Of a stretch of DNA of 64,000 bases, positions 50,601-63,589 are shown one piece after another. The position numbers and the translations under genes are program-made. The notes beneath the pieces were generated by a model that was not told where the DNA came from, did no database searches, and worked only from the letters and a program-made list of their open reading frames with translations. The DNA is from Campylorhamphus procurvoides. Its lineage: Eukaryota; Chordata; Aves; Passeriformes; Dendrocolaptidae. The stretch is taken from positions 62,001 to 126,000 of the forward strand of contig WBMV01000457.1 in NCBI GenBank assembly GCA_013396655.1, in the 5' to 3' direction. Each line of letters begins with the position of its first letter. Position 1 is the stretch's first letter.

Positions 50601-51933
50601 AGACAAAAGAATTACATATTAATGATGGCTTTTTAGGCATATCTTGCAGCTTGAATTTTAAAAGCTGATAGCTTTGTCCTCAGTCACAATCCATGTCTTC
50701 AAGAGATGATGCTACTTAAAAGAGAAATTCTGTGTTTGAAACATGGATAAGTACTTGCTGAAAAATGGCTTCTAATTTGCATCATAGTTATCTGTAGTTT
50801 CTGTAACTGCCTGCAACTTCATATATAATACAAAATTGCTAAACCAGTCTCACATTTGTACGGAGGTTGGCAAGCAGAGGGGTTATCATATGTTGGGACT
50901 GCAACAAGAAAACATTTATAGTTTATCAGCTAAGAAAACCTTGAAATACTTGAAAATATTTTACTATGTAGCAGATTGGGGGAAATGTTTAAAATAGAAT
51001 TTGATGAAGTGCTTGTTTGCCATTATGATTCTAAAAATATCTTTCTCTGTGTTGTATTTTATTTTTTTTTAACTAGAGACACACAGACTGGGAAAGCTAA
51101 AACCCAGTACAGTTGTAGAACCTTTCTTTCCTTACATGGGAGAAAGTAAGGTTATGACATTAGACACTGTTTTCTCGTTGAAGTTATTGTGTTCAGGCAT
51201 TTGAGTATCAATCCTCCTAAAAAGTAATTGTTTGATTTTTTATTTATTATTATTTCTTTGTTTATTTACCCATTTGCTCTTAAATAGGGGTATGGTACTG
51301 CTGTGCTGTTTTCTTGTTCAGTCTGATTCAAGGGATCTATTACTTCAGTTATACACTGCTAATATAATCATTCTGATGCAGTTACATAGTGAAGTGGTCA
51401 TGCTTTGCTTGAAAAGACAAAACCTAATTTTCAAGACAAATGCAAACAAAGGTGGATGTAATTTTATTCTGCATTGCTTTTCCTTGTAAAGCAAGTCAGA
51501 TGAGACCTTTTTAAACAGTATCACACTCAGCACCTGATTATTGACGATCACAAAACCAGGTTGGTCTCAAGGATCAATGAGTAAAACTATAATTTAGCAA
51601 AGGTTAAAGTAGATCTCTAAAATGGACTTCCCTTACCTCTTTGATAGGTGAGACTTGTGTTTTGCTGAGGAATAAATTTGGGTACAGTTTCATAGTCCCT
51701 TTCTTATAGACAGAAATAATTAAATGTATTTAGGAATTACAGTAACTTCTTCCTTAAATTCTGAAATTAATTTATAGTGTTTGTACTGATAATTGAGTTT
51801 CTTTTCATGTAATTAAGACCTTTTTTTATCCGTGAGGTTTTTCTTGTTGAGAAATAAAGGATAATTTCCGCCTTCCAGACAATGCAATGTGAAGTTTTGC
51901 ACATCTTTCTGATATTCCTGTCTTTTTACACAG
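47660..51933 (+). other. SNX16: SNX16 intron between residues 124 and 125
   Basis: A 4.3-kb intron with a GTAAGT donor and a TCTTTTTACACAG acceptor, phase 0. It carries an antisense CR1 fragment (48,765-49,230) and several T- or A-runs. No other exon is seen. Confidence 0.85.
48765..49230 (-). mobile_element. CR1 LINE 3' fragment, antisense in SNX16 intron
   Basis: Reverse-orientation CR1. The 3' tail is at the left ('CATCAAGTCCAACCTTTGAG'). It runs through CR1 blocks such as 'CTTTTCTCCAGGTTAAACTCC' and 'GTCTCTGGACACACTCCAG'. Homology fades near 49,230. It is a short 5'-truncated copy with no coding capacity. Confidence 0.85.
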
Positions 51934-52020
51934 GTGTACAAAATACTGGTAAAAAGGAGTCCAGAGGAAAGTTGGGTAGTTTTCAGACGGTACACTGACT
52001 TCTCCAGGCTTAATGACAAG
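51934..52020 (+). CDS. SNX16: SNX16 coding exon 2 (residues 125-153), PX domain core
   Basis: An 87-bp, 29-codon exon bounded by an ACACAG acceptor and a GTGGGA donor, phase 0 on both sides, so skipping it would keep the frame. It encodes the start of the PX domain, '[20 protein letters not shown]' followed by TDFSRLNDK. The RRYTDF motif (about residues 142-147) contains the arginine and tyrosine that contact the 3-phosphate of PI3P in PX domains. Removing this exon would abolish lipid binding. Confidence 0.95.
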
Positions 52021-55000
52021 GTGGGAATTATACATTGGTAAATTCTCAGCTGTCTTGCCTCACTCTTCTCTCCTGTCTCATTGTCTTTGTGTCTCACATT
52101 TTTGTCACTTATTTTCTTGGTTTTTCACTTTGCTCATTTTTTTCCAAGATACATGAAATAACTGCAGCTGATGTAAAGAAGGTGTAACAACTTCATCTGA
52201 AGCTTAATGTGCTTCAGACTTCGTATTTATTCCTAATTATGTGGTAGAGGAAAGTAACTCTTCATTATTTATCCCCTGCATGGAAATAAAAATAGGGGTT
52301 TGTATTCTCTTGCAGGAATGATCCAGTTATTATTCAGTCCCTTTCTGTGTAACAAACTGCTTTTTTCATGATAAAACTGAAGTTTCATGAAGTTCTGTGT
52401 ATGTTCGTCAGTCTTCCGTTTTTTCAATGTCTTCAAAGTTAATTATGAAATACTGTATCAGATCTTTAAAGATGGAGAAATGCCAAATGAACAGGAATTC
52501 TGGGTCAGCAACTCAATACTTTTAGAACACTTAAAAGCCAAAAATTCTTGTCTGAAAATCACAAGCCTTTATTATTGGTAAATAGTGCTTTGCTACTGAA
52601 AGTAGAAAACCAGTTTTCTTTGTCCACTCTTCGCTCCAAAGAATAATCTTTTATTGCCAGTTTAACACATTCTCTGCTATTACATTCTTTCATGTTTCTA
52701 TTTGTAACTTTATAACACTTCCTTTTTTTTTACCCACAGTAAGGGATTCTTTTTTATACCTTATCATCTTGAATTGATGTGCCTGAGCAACTAAGAACTT
52801 AATTGAGCTGAAATTTTGAATATGGATTTGAACTTACACATTTCTCTCTGTTCTTGGTTTGACCTATTTGTATTTCTTCTAGGCTACCTTTAAAATATCA
52901 GTGCAGTCTGAAACTAGATTGCTTCCAAAAGAAATCTCTAATTCTCGTTCAACAATGTCTGTCTTTTAAGACAGTTCTAAATTAAGGAATGTCTTGGTAC
53001 TGGCAAAATCCTGATTTTTCTTGAGATGATGATATTGGTATTTCAACTCAATTTTTAGAAGTCAGGTCATACACAAGTTTGTATTTTAATCAGTTGTGTC
53101 AAGTGTAGGTCAATAATTGGCTTACCTGCATTGACTTTTAGTGTGTTTATCAGTGGTTTGAAAAATTGAAATGCTGCAGGTATTAATTTTAGAATAGATA
53201 TTTAGATTTTACAAGTGAAGTCCTTAGTCTTTGCTGTTAAATCTCTAACAAAAATGATTGACTTCCACTATGATTTCTAGGTATTAGGATTTATGTTTGA
53301 AGGAAAAATATTTATTTTCCTTGGGTCACTGCCTGAAGCTTTTTCATCCTTCAGTATATATCTAAACTTTTATTGTATTGCTTTTCTGTAATTCTTTAGA
53401 ATTTTCAGAATGATGGAATGTTTCAGTTCCCAGAGCTGGCATTTCTGTGTTATAAAAAGCATAATGTCTTACAGAGCAAAGAGTAAATGGTTCTGTGCAA
53501 ACATCAGTCATTGAAAAGGCACAGAGCAACACATGGAATTTTTTGTTCTCTAATGGCAAATATAGATGTGCAGTTAGTTACATGCATGCAGACTTTTTCA
53601 AGATTTTGTGTACCCTTTACCCTAGAAATCCAATGTAAGCTGAAAAAATAAACTATTGTGAGCTCTCTTTTTCATCACCCTTCTTGAGGTTCGTGGGAAG
53701 TTATTAATTCCCTGAAGTGGTACTAGGAACTTGGCATTAAATGCCAATGGGCTGAATAATCAATGATTCTGATTGCTGTGTGAATCAGTTTGAGGTATTA
53801 ACAGAACGGGAATGGCCTCACCAGAAAACCAGGTAAAGGCAAGGAGCAGGAAGGTTTGTGTGTCAAGCATATACTTGCTTATGAGTCCAGTCTGAACTGA
53901 GAGATTCAGTTCATTCACTGCTGAACTGGATTTCAGCAGTGGCTAAAAATGGAGAAAATGTGAGGGTAGGAACAGTGTCACAGTGGGGACATGTGTAGAT
54001 AAAATTGGACTTGATAACAAATACTGCTCGACTAACTAATAGAAGCAGCTATTGAGCTTAATAATAGCATTCTTTATTTTCCCTGATTTCTTAAAGAACA
54101 AAAAGAAGGCAAAATAACCCTAAGATCCTAGAAAGCGTTTTGTAGTTCCACTACTTTCTGAAATATTTTTAATAAGGAACAGCTAATAAAATAGAAATGA
54201 ATGGAGGTAAAAGAGCTCGAAACCATGAACTCCCCTTTTATGAATGAAATGAGTAAGTGCAGCAACAGGTTAAAACCTGAATAAATTGCAAGTGAGGCAC
54301 AAGTTGTTTGAATGTCGAAGTTATTTACTTTCCAGGCAATGAAAAGGTTATGAAAAGTCCATAACTACTGGAAAGAAGACCAGTAGAAGATGATAGTCAT
54401 CCAGTGTAAAGGAAAGATAAGATATTCCCAATATGTGTACACAAGAAACCACATAATGATCTCAAAGGCAAAAGTAATTAAAAAAATACAAAAGCAGGTT
54501 AGCACATGGAGAGTAGTACAGACTTCTAAAGGCCAAAGTGCTGAGATTCTAAAAGCAATGGGTAAAGTATTATAAATCATTAGAAACAGAAGTAAGTGAA
54601 GGAAGCAGTAAAGTAAGAGAGCCATTACTTGAGGTCAGACTATGGGAAACAAGTAGTGAATGTTACAACAAAGACTGAAATAGTATCTTTTGCTGTAATA
54701 GTAACAAAAATTTGATCTTTGTGGATGTTGGAAGATGCTAGAATGAGAAGTTAGAAGCAAAGACTAAAATGCAGACTAAAAGCAAAGACTAAAATTTGGC
54801 TAGATGCATAAGTTTTGCTTGTTTATAGCACCTACTGGGTTGGAGAAGTAGGAAAAGTACTTTGATCCCAAAGAACAGTGGGAGAATAATTTTCTGAAGT
54901 TCGCTGGTAGAGGTGTTAAACAGATAATGAAATGACCAGTCTTAAGAACCAAAAAGTAAACCATTTTTCCCCAAGACTGCTTCATGTGACATGCATAATC

Positions 55001-56825
55001 TATCACATGATGATGTAGGAGAGAGACTTGTAGAAGGGGTGCTGGGTACAAAGCAAGCAATCATGGCCAGAATAACTTGTCTGATCCACAGTTTTTTCTG
55101 CCAGGTCAGAGGAGTTTTTAAGAAAGAATGTCCCAGGACTGTGCTGTTGAAAATTAGTCTGCTGACAGCAGCTGGCTTTCTCATACTCTTCATTCAGAAA
55201 AGGAGTAACCTGTGGGTAGGCATACTCTTTTCATTAGAAATAAATTACATGATCTATGTGACCAGACAAGTGAAATTACCATTAGGCAGAAATCTTTGTG
55301 GTTGAAAAACTTTCCCAGCAATGGTTATCTGTGATCTTCTGTACAACTAGCACAGGAACTCGTATTCTCTGAGTTCAGTTCTATTCAGTATTTTATCAAT
55401 TAGAGAGCAGTTATGAAGCATAGAGGTTTCTTATATATGTTGTGTTAATGATTATTTGGTAAGAGATGAAGGAACCTTGGATGACCAAAGATAAACTTAA
55501 AAATACGAAGAGGAGTCTAATATCAAGGTGAAATTCAGTAAGAGGAAAACATACACTTAAATGCAGAAATAAATAGCAAGGCTTTGACAATTAACCATTC
55601 TATAAATAAGAAACTAGTCATTATTGTGGGATATTTGAATATGCAATACTTGTGATGTTTAAATAGCACTCTTCTCATGCTGTGAAATGGTACTTCTGTG
55701 AGTAAAAGTGATCCATTAATGTGGTTCTTCTTTTAAATGGTGTAGAGTCTGCCTGAAATCTAACTTTTTAAAAACTTAATCTGCTGAAAGAGGTACCCAT
55801 TAGCATTTTCTGAGAGTCCATAAGGAGTAGTTAAATAGATAAACTTTACTGTCAGAAGGGTTAAATTTTGCTGAGCATGAATTGGGAAACCCACTGAAAA
55901 AGTACATTCCATCTTTGTGAACACTGAGTGCTAAACTGTCTTCAAGGGAGATTCTAAAATCTCTGTCACTGCAACATTTGTGAGTATATTAGGTGTATGC
56001 AGAACACCTCTGACAAAAGTTGGCTTGATCTTGTATTAAAAAAAAAAAAGATTAAACAATTCTTGTGGCAGTTGGGATATTAGATTTTATAAAACTAGTT
56101 TGCTTTTTCCTGTTGGCTGCAAATCTAAGATTTTTCTGTGTCAAGCATCCCTGCTAAGAAAAGGCTTCCAAAAACTGTTTTTTATTAAAGTGTTAATGTT
56201 TTTTTGGTTGTTATGCATGTTCTGTGGACAAGCCCATTGTTGTATAGTTTTATACTTCCATTCACTTGCATATTTCATTTCTGAATCACAAAAATATTCT
56301 AGATATTTCTGATGTTGACTATACCCATTACTATTTAAGTAACTCAATACAACATTGTGTGTTACTACTAGGGTTTGAGCCATGTATGCATATTGAAATT
56401 TTAATATTCTGGGCATACAAAGAGCTACTCTTTACTATAAGTGCCTCATGCGTGTGTTGTAATTTAGTCTGCTAGGCCCCAAAAGACAAGTTGCTTATTC
56501 ATCTGATACTTTTGACTTACGGTTTTCTTATGTTTATCAACTCAAAGGCATTAAATGGCAGACTCAGACATTAAATAACAAAGCAGATTTTCATTCCTGT
56601 TTTTATCTGGTAAATTTGAGAGGTATAAGGCAGTACAGCAAGTGATAGAACTGTGTCCACAATTTATGCTATAATTTGGATTATACTTACGATTGAGGCT
56701 TACCTTGTGCTTGAACTTAGCAGAAGCCAGAAAGGTCTCATCATTCTGAGTGAAGTCAGTGCCTGTGTCAAAATTAGTATTTTGACAAGACTTTTTTTTT
56801 TTTTTCACTTTGATTTCCATTTCAG
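52021..56825 (+). other. SNX16: SNX16 intron between residues 153 and 154
   Basis: A 4.8-kb intron, phase 0, with a GTGGGA donor and an acceptor preceded by a long pyrimidine tract with a T-run at about 56,791-56,804, ending TTTCAG. It contains a 25-bp imperfect tandem duplication at 54,756-54,795. No interspersed element is confidently recognised. Confidence 0.8.
54756..54795. repeat. Short 25-bp partial tandem duplication
   Basis: AGCAAAGACTAAAAT occurs at 54,756-54,770 and again at 54,781-54,795, with a related GCAGACTAAA between them. Small slippage-type repeat in the intron. Confidence 0.8.
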
Positions 56826-56974
56826 CTAAAAGATATGTTTCCGGGCTTTCGGTTGGCCCTCCCACCAAAGCGATGGTTCAAGGATAATTATAATCCTGAT
56901 TTCTTGGAAGATCGACAATTGGGACTGCAAGCATTCCTCCAGAACCTAGTAGCTCACAAAGATATTGCTAACTG
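56826..56974 (+). CDS. SNX16: SNX16 coding exon 3 (residues 154-203), PX domain
   Basis: A 149-bp exon encoding [18 protein letters not shown] and then the helix containing '[20 protein letters not shown]' and DIAN. The PPKR turn is the PX proline-rich loop whose basic residue helps contact the phosphoinositide. The '[13 protein letters not shown]' helix is diagnostic for PX proteins. The exon ends with TG, the first two bases of a cysteine codon completed by the next exon (phase 2), before a GTACGT donor. If the donor were skipped, translation would run into the intron and stop at about 57,068. Confidence 0.95.
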
Positions 56975-57005
56975 GTACGTGATTAAAGTTTGCTTTTGCA
57001 TGTGT

Positions 57006-57037
57006 GGATTTTTTTCTGTCTGGATTTTTTTCTGTCG
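57006..57037 (+). repeat. T-rich 16-bp tandem repeat beside a splice donor
   Basis: The unit GGATTTTTTTCTGTC plus one base (T or C) occurs twice in a row, starting 31 bases downstream of the exon 3 donor. U-rich tracts just inside introns can bind TIA1-type factors that help U1 recruitment. That role is inference. Confidence 0.85.
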
Positions 57038-60000
57038 AAACTCCTCTTATCAACTCCTAGATTCTTAACAGTGTGTCTTTGAGCAACGTGTTAAGGGATT
57101 TCATTAGCATTCATGTTGTGCATTTGGTGACTATGTGAATTATTTAGTGTCCTTTTAAATTAATCCTATTTTAACAAAAGCGAAAAAGAGGAATTGCAAT
57201 ATTTTGAATTGTACATGGATAACTACTAAAAGTGTAATATTTAAAATGTTAGAATAATCTCCATGGTTACTCCTAAAACATTACTTCTCTGAGCTTAATG
57301 TGGAATTGATATATTGTTAATTTATACTAGGATTAAATGTTAGGCTTTCGTAGTGGAAAGTACCTACACTGTTATGAAACCAGTTCTTAAAATGTGTATT
57401 AAACTACAGGTTTTTAATTTACTTGACATGATAGTAAAAGGAGTACCTTTATAGATTGCTATATGTAAATAAATTTAAACCACAAATCAAAAAATTCCTC
57501 ACAGTTTAAAAAACATAATGTGTTTAAAGTGAAGAAATCTCTTTGAACAGTACCTTTTTTCATACAAAGCGGGGGATTCTTCCAAAGCTGAAAGATAATA
57601 GAGCATTATTCTGGCAAATGAAATGTAGAATCATTTTAATATAGGGCAGAAGACAATCTCAGTAAGCAGATTGTTAGAGGCAGAGCAGTTAGTTCTGAAA
57701 ACCTTTTTCAGCAACAAATATAAAAAAGTTGAGTTTACTATACCAGGGATTCTTTCAGGAACGAGTCTGAGGTCCTATCATCATCTGAAACTTCATTCAA
57801 CACGAAGAATAAGAAATTTTCTAAAGCAGATAGCATTGCCTCAAGAATTTTAAAGGAACTAAAGTGTAAAATTGCCAAGCTATGGTGGGAGACTATATAA
57901 TGCTTATATCTACTTTACTTTTTAGTTAGAAGGGCTGTTACTTTTGGCACATTTTTATGAGGCCTTTGTTCCGTCTGGAAACTACAGATTCATATATCAG
58001 TGTGACTTTTCGTACAGCTTGTAATAAAATACCAAAAGTGGTAGGCAGGTGAATAAAATAATACTTGAAAAAACAATAATGTTTTTTGTAGAGAGAAATC
58101 TAATAAGCAAGTAGTTATGACAGGCCTTGTATAGAATGGTTAAAAGACAAACGGAAAAGGATTGATGGAAGTTTAGGGGTATTACATATGGAATGTTAGG
58201 TCACAATTATGGACACTGATGTTCAGAACTGACAAATGGAATGTACAAAGAGATCATGAACTACTGAGAAAAGACCCTGAGGCACTGAGGGTCTAATACC
58301 AGTTTTCTTGTTGTGAAGTACAAAATTACAGCGAGTACATCCATACAGATTTGTAAACTGGTGCAACTTGGTATTGGTATTACCAGTTTTCTGAGTCAGT
58401 TCAGCATTCAGCAATAATCAAAAAGTTTCATTAAAATTTTTAGAGGAACATAAAGGGAAAAAAAAGGTTATTGCTATGGGAATCTGAATGGTACTTCCAC
58501 CTAGTCCGCAGCATTCAGTTCCAAAGGAAGTGTCTGTTAGAGGTACAGAGAAAGCAAGCAACAACAGATGAAACTACAGAAAAACTTCCCTGCAAGAGGA
58601 GTTCATTTCTCCTTAGTCTGTTTTCTTGTGTAAGGACTGGCTAAACAAGGCATATGAAATCATCAAAGGGGATAGGGAAGGTGAGTAAAGAATGTTAATA
58701 TTTTGATGATTCATGGTCATCTTGCAGTATGTCACACTGAATGGTGAAGCTTTGTTGTGAGATGTCAAAGACAAAGCTTTAATGGTTTCCAAAAAAATGG
58801 AGATCAACCTCTGAGTTTCTGTGTCAGTGGCTATTAAATATTATTATATGGGTGAAGTATGCAGCTGAGAAGTTTAAGAACTTCCTGATTGTTAAATTAC
58901 ACAATAATGGGTGTGCCAAAAGCAAAGGAATTATTCTCTAATATTCTATAGTCACTTTTGTTATGCTGCTGGAGACAGACTAGTGAGCACAATGGAGTCC
59001 GCTTAAATGGATCTGAAGGCTTTCTGCCTCATGTTGTTGCAGCTGGTTTGACATTTCAGCTAGCTTGTTTCTACCTTAATGGTGGAACATATTGGACAAA
59101 ATACTGTGTCATAATTTAAGGCAAAAAAAGCCCAAACCGTAACTTTTAGACTGCATTGCTCATCAGATACAAAAAGAAATAAAATGTTTGTGGAGTCAGT
59201 TTGTATTTTCATTAATGAACAGATAGTTGACTGAAATGTGCTTTTGGGAACTCTGATCTTGGCTGTATAATACTCTGCATGAAGTTTTTTAATAAACTTT
59301 ATAACCTATTGATATGGTTTATAGTCTAATATTTGGATCTGTGAAAAATACATCTTAGTATTTTTACCCATTTACCAGAGAATAAAAGTTACCATTAATG
59401 AAAATTAATATTTGCACCTCACATTAGCAATGGTAAGCATGTGACTCTGCTTAAAAGCTCACCTTTTACTTCTACAGTTTTACAGGGTTTTTTTCAGTCA
59501 AACTAAAACCAAACAAGCCTTTTCTCTTTATAAAGTCCCCTGTGTATTTTATGTACTTTATTATTATTGAGACACTGACAGTGGGAAAATTGCCATTCAG
59601 CGATAGGAGACCTCATTTGGTTATACCTATTTTTTAATAAAAAATAGATTTAAGAATAAAATGTAGGTTCTTGTGAAGGTAACTAAATTTAGCACCTCTG
59701 TTTTATGGATTTCTTCTCGGATTTTTCATTGTATTGAAGTTTCAGTGAAAGATGAAATTGAAATTCTCGCAGAGTTTAATGTGTTCAAGAAAATTTCATG
59801 TAACTCACAGAGTGGGAGAAAGAAGTTTAACCTGCTAAACAAAAGTGTCATCTGTCTTTAGAGAGATGACATAGCTCTCCTAACTCCACCCTGTATAAGA
59901 AGCTTGGTCAGCTTTGAGTCAGGGATCCCACGTGCCACACTGTCCCTTCCTGCCCTTCCTAGTGCTGGCACTGCAGCCTCTCTGGAGAAGGATGTCAGCC

Positions 60001-61874
60001 AGCACACCAGCAAAGAAAGAAGCCCTGTACCCCTGTGGGACTTTTAAGGCAGGATCTTCAGTTTGTTACGTGAAAGGAAGAGGTGTAACACATGGAGGGG
60101 AGAGCAGAGACAGAGCAGATTGAGTAAAGTTGGGGTGCAGTTAAATGCATATACTATCAGGTGCATATTTTAGGTACAGAAACAATGTTTTTTCTTGACC
60201 TGTGGCTTTAGGTTTCTTGTCCTCCTTATGTAAAATAATGAATGAGCTTTCAATTTCTAGTTTTGAAAACTGTAGAAAAAGACACATTTTTCAGCAGCTG
60301 CAGAGAAAACAAAACAACAAAAAAAGTTTGACCTAATGTAAGTAGATGATATATGTAGAATAAATATTTTTTACATTTCTTTTTCTGTATATATTTTCAT
60401 TCAAAAGCATTACTGTGTGTTATGCCATATTAATGTTACCTTTTAATGACACAGTGCAGTTACTGAGTATTTTTAAAATGTTTGAACTGCATATGTGAAT
60501 AAGGATTAAGAGGCTGAAGAAAAATGGTGAGCAGAAGTGTTTTCACATGATGAGTTCCTCTGCAATAGGCATATGTCAGTTCCTTCAGCATCTTAATGGT
60601 TGACTTGTTCTTTTCATTAAAAAAAAATGAAATTGAGCATCATATCAGAAAAGGGTCATCTCAAACAGATTAAATTAATTGGAGGAGGGGGAGAAAACAA
60701 CCCTGCTCTTCTCCTTGAAATGTACTTCATATGCCTGAATAACTTTTCATTTGGTTTCAGGTTTTGTTTCTTGATCATTTCACTGATGAATTGTGACTAG
60801 CTATCATTTTTTTGTGCTAATTGGCTTGATAGTCTTTGTTTAGGTGGCAGAATTTTTTTTCTTGAGTACATGAGAGATGCTGGTTTAATAGTACAGGTTT
60901 AGGCTTATGGTTTACACAGATGACAGACTGATTATTGTAAAATATTTGTCACGTAAATTAAGTTGGGAGAGGAATGAATATAGAAAAATAATTTTCAGTT
61001 TGTTGTAAAGGCTGATGAGGTAAAAGTAAAGACAAGATTTCTCACCAGCCTTTGACCATCTGTATCTTCACATGTGCAATAATCATGTGAAAGCAGACTT
61101 ACAGAAATCCAACAGCAAAATAAATGTTCAGTGTACTTTAGATAAATATTCTTAGGAGCCTTTTTAGAAGTGAAAGAAGAACTAAAATCAAAAATAAAGA
61201 ACTAAAAATCCATGATTAGTGTTTGAAGAAATTTCTCATTTTGCTTGCCAAACCTGAAGGTATTTGATTAGATTGGTAGCTGGGTGAAAGTTTCCTTTCT
61301 TTATATTTCTTGTCAACCTCAAATGCAGAGAATGAGTGGAAGGCAGAAAATTACTACCTTTTGCCCTCAGCTTTCCATTGGACCTAGGTGGGAGGAAGAG
61401 ACAGGAAATTCACATCTTCCATTTTTTGCATTCATTGCAGTAGTAGATGATTTAAAGATTTATAGTAGTGAGTGTAAGCACAGCGTTGCTCATAAGTTAC
61501 TACTTGCTAATTAATTGTGAATTCAGTGTTCTGATTGGAGGTTATTTGTAGAAGAATGAATACAACGGAGCAGGAAAGTTTTAGAAAGGTGGCTAAAGAG
61601 GTGTGTGTGGCAATGTTTAAGAGTTCTCTGAAAAGTAATCTGAACTTGGAAGGTAGAATGAGCAAGATGTTTGAAACCTATAGTAAATCACAGGATTACA
61701 CATGCTTCCTTCTTCTGGTCTTTGCAAGGCAATACACAGAGGGGGATGACAGCTGTTACATATTCTAAGTGGAATACATTAGTTTTAAATGTATGTTTGG
61801 AGATGGCTATGTAGTATATCCATGGCACATTAACTTTGTTTCTTATTATTTTATAATCTATTAATTCTTTATAT

Positions 61875-61936
61875 GAAAATTATGTACTGTATGTGTAAAA
61901 GTTATATGCTGTAATGTAAAAATTATATACTATGTA
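61875..61936. repeat. Three imperfect copies of a 21-bp AT-rich unit
   Basis: Units of the form GTAAAA-TTATAT-CTGTAAT occur three times in succession with several mismatches. Degenerate minisatellite in the intron. Confidence 0.65.
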
Positions 61937-62409
61937 TATGTCAATGGATTCTGATCTTAGCAAAATGGAGACAGGTGGACATGTTTTGGTACTCATGCTT
62001 AGTTCCCCTGATACTACCCAAAAGGATCTGCATATGGGTATTAAAAGCTTACTTTTTCATCCATCTTATAATATTTATTTTTCACCAGGGGAATTTTTCA
62101 AACATCTTCAATACCACAGTGATAACCTTGTCAGTTGTCCTGTGGCAATGGATTGTATTAAAATTTAAAAAACTCCATGAAAAAGCATGTGTTCTAAAAT
62201 TGCTTCTCATCTTCATAAGTTACATTTTAAATAATGTCCCTGGTGAACACATACAACTGCGACTTTATAGTTTGTTATTATTTTGAATTCTTGGGGGTAA
62301 ATCTGAGGATAGGTGTTTGTGTCCCTTAAAGACATACTGCCATTGATCATATTTAAGTGTTGTTGCTGTTTTTGTGCTTCAGTAATTCATTCTCCTTTAT
62401 TTGGTAAAG

Positions 62410-62479
62410 CCTCGCAGTGAGAGAATTTCTTTGTCTGGATGATCCTCCGGGTCCTTTTGACAGTCTAGAAGAGAGCAGG
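62410..62479 (+). CDS. SNX16: SNX16 coding exon 4 (residues 203-226), end of PX domain
   Basis: A 70-bp exon. Its first base completes the cysteine codon, then it encodes 'LAVREFLCLDDPPGPFDSLE' and ESR, the final PX helix and the start of the linker. It ends in phase 0 before GTAAGT. The AG acceptor is preceded by AA, and the pyrimidine tract is weak, but frame and similarity leave little doubt. The coiled coil and C-terminal tail, about a third of the protein in human, lie beyond 64,000. Confidence 0.95.
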
Positions 62480-62871
62480 GTAAGTGCTAAGTAATAGGAT
62501 AAAAACAGAATACAAAAGGCAGTTCTTGTTAGAATGCTGTAAGATCTGTTGAATGGTATTGAATCAAGCACTTCTGTTTCTGTTCTTTCACAAAAATTCC
62601 AAAAGGATGTCCTTCTAAAACAGGCCCAGTCTGATTGTTGCTGCATACTGATCATCTTTGACTGTGGTACTTCATCCCTATCCCAAAATAGGTCATCTTT
62701 CTTTTGGTTTTTTGCAAGCCATGCATGCAGTGTTTTTTTTTAAGGCAACTACTTGTATGAGGGAACTATTGAATATAAGGAGAGATTTTATAAGTTTGCA
62801 TTCAGCACATTGTTATGATGCTTATGCCTTGGACTTCAGATCTTGCAGTGAAATGTTTCTTGATAAAAATC

Positions 62872-62960
62872 AGAATCATAAAATGGTTTGGGTTGGAAGA
62901 GACTTTAACGATCATCTAGTTCCAACTCCCCTGTCTTGGGAAGTAACACATTTCCATGTA
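62872..62960 (-). mobile_element. CR1 3'-tail fragment
   Basis: 'AATCATAAAATGGTTTGGG' followed by TTGGAAGAGACTTTAACGATCATC is the reverse complement of the well-known CR1 3' end. Only about 90 bases remain, so this insertion was truncated almost completely. Confidence 0.85.
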
Positions 62961-63589
62961 ATGAAAGGATTAATCCTGACCACCAAAAATAAGTGTTCTT
63001 GCAGAAAATTAAGTAGTGTCAAGTAGTATTGTAAAACAGCAGCCTTGCAACATGCATATGAGCACATTGAACAAATAATAGTGTGTGCTGCAGCCTATTT
63101 TATTAGACGTAAATTTCACTGGTACGCAGAGCAGTATTGAGTCTGTCTAGAAGAGATGATCTTAGTTTTCTTGCTTTATAGGATAACAATGTTTTGTTAG
63201 TCTTGTAGAAATTATGAATATTAAGTGATGCTCCTTCAGCCAAATTTATATTTACCAGTTTGTTTTGCATGTAAGTAGGAGTGCCTTGGCTCTTGTTACA
63301 TTGCTCTGTGTGTGTGAAGGAATTGGTATGGGTTTTTTCCATAAACTCCTATTTGATTTCTGTATGATCACTTTTCATTGTTGCTATTCAAGATGACAAA
63401 AAATGTTTAAAATTACTGTAATTATTAACATAATTAGGAAACTTAGCTGTCATCTTCATTGAAATTTTGATCATGCATACTGTGAAGTCTAAAATAGCTG
63501 TGCTGTTGTAGTTTTGGCTGTTAACCATTTCTGTTAAGTTGTTAGGGAAACTATCAAAATTCTGCTCTCCAAGGAGTGCTCCACCTTAT

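Larger units (their letters stand above)
56975..62409 (+). other. SNX16: SNX16 intron splitting Cys203
   Basis: A 5.4-kb phase-2 intron with a GTACGT donor and an acceptor reading TTTATTTGGTAAAG. A 16-bp T-rich tandem repeat lies 31 bases past the donor, and a 21-bp triplicated AT-rich unit lies at 61,875-61,936. No other gene is seen. Confidence 0.8.

Noticed and set aside
56975..57068. Extension of SNX16 exon 3 past the donor
   Set aside because: The open frame continues by chance into the intron. The GTACGT donor, family similarity up to DIANC and the frame of the next exon show the splice at 56,974.
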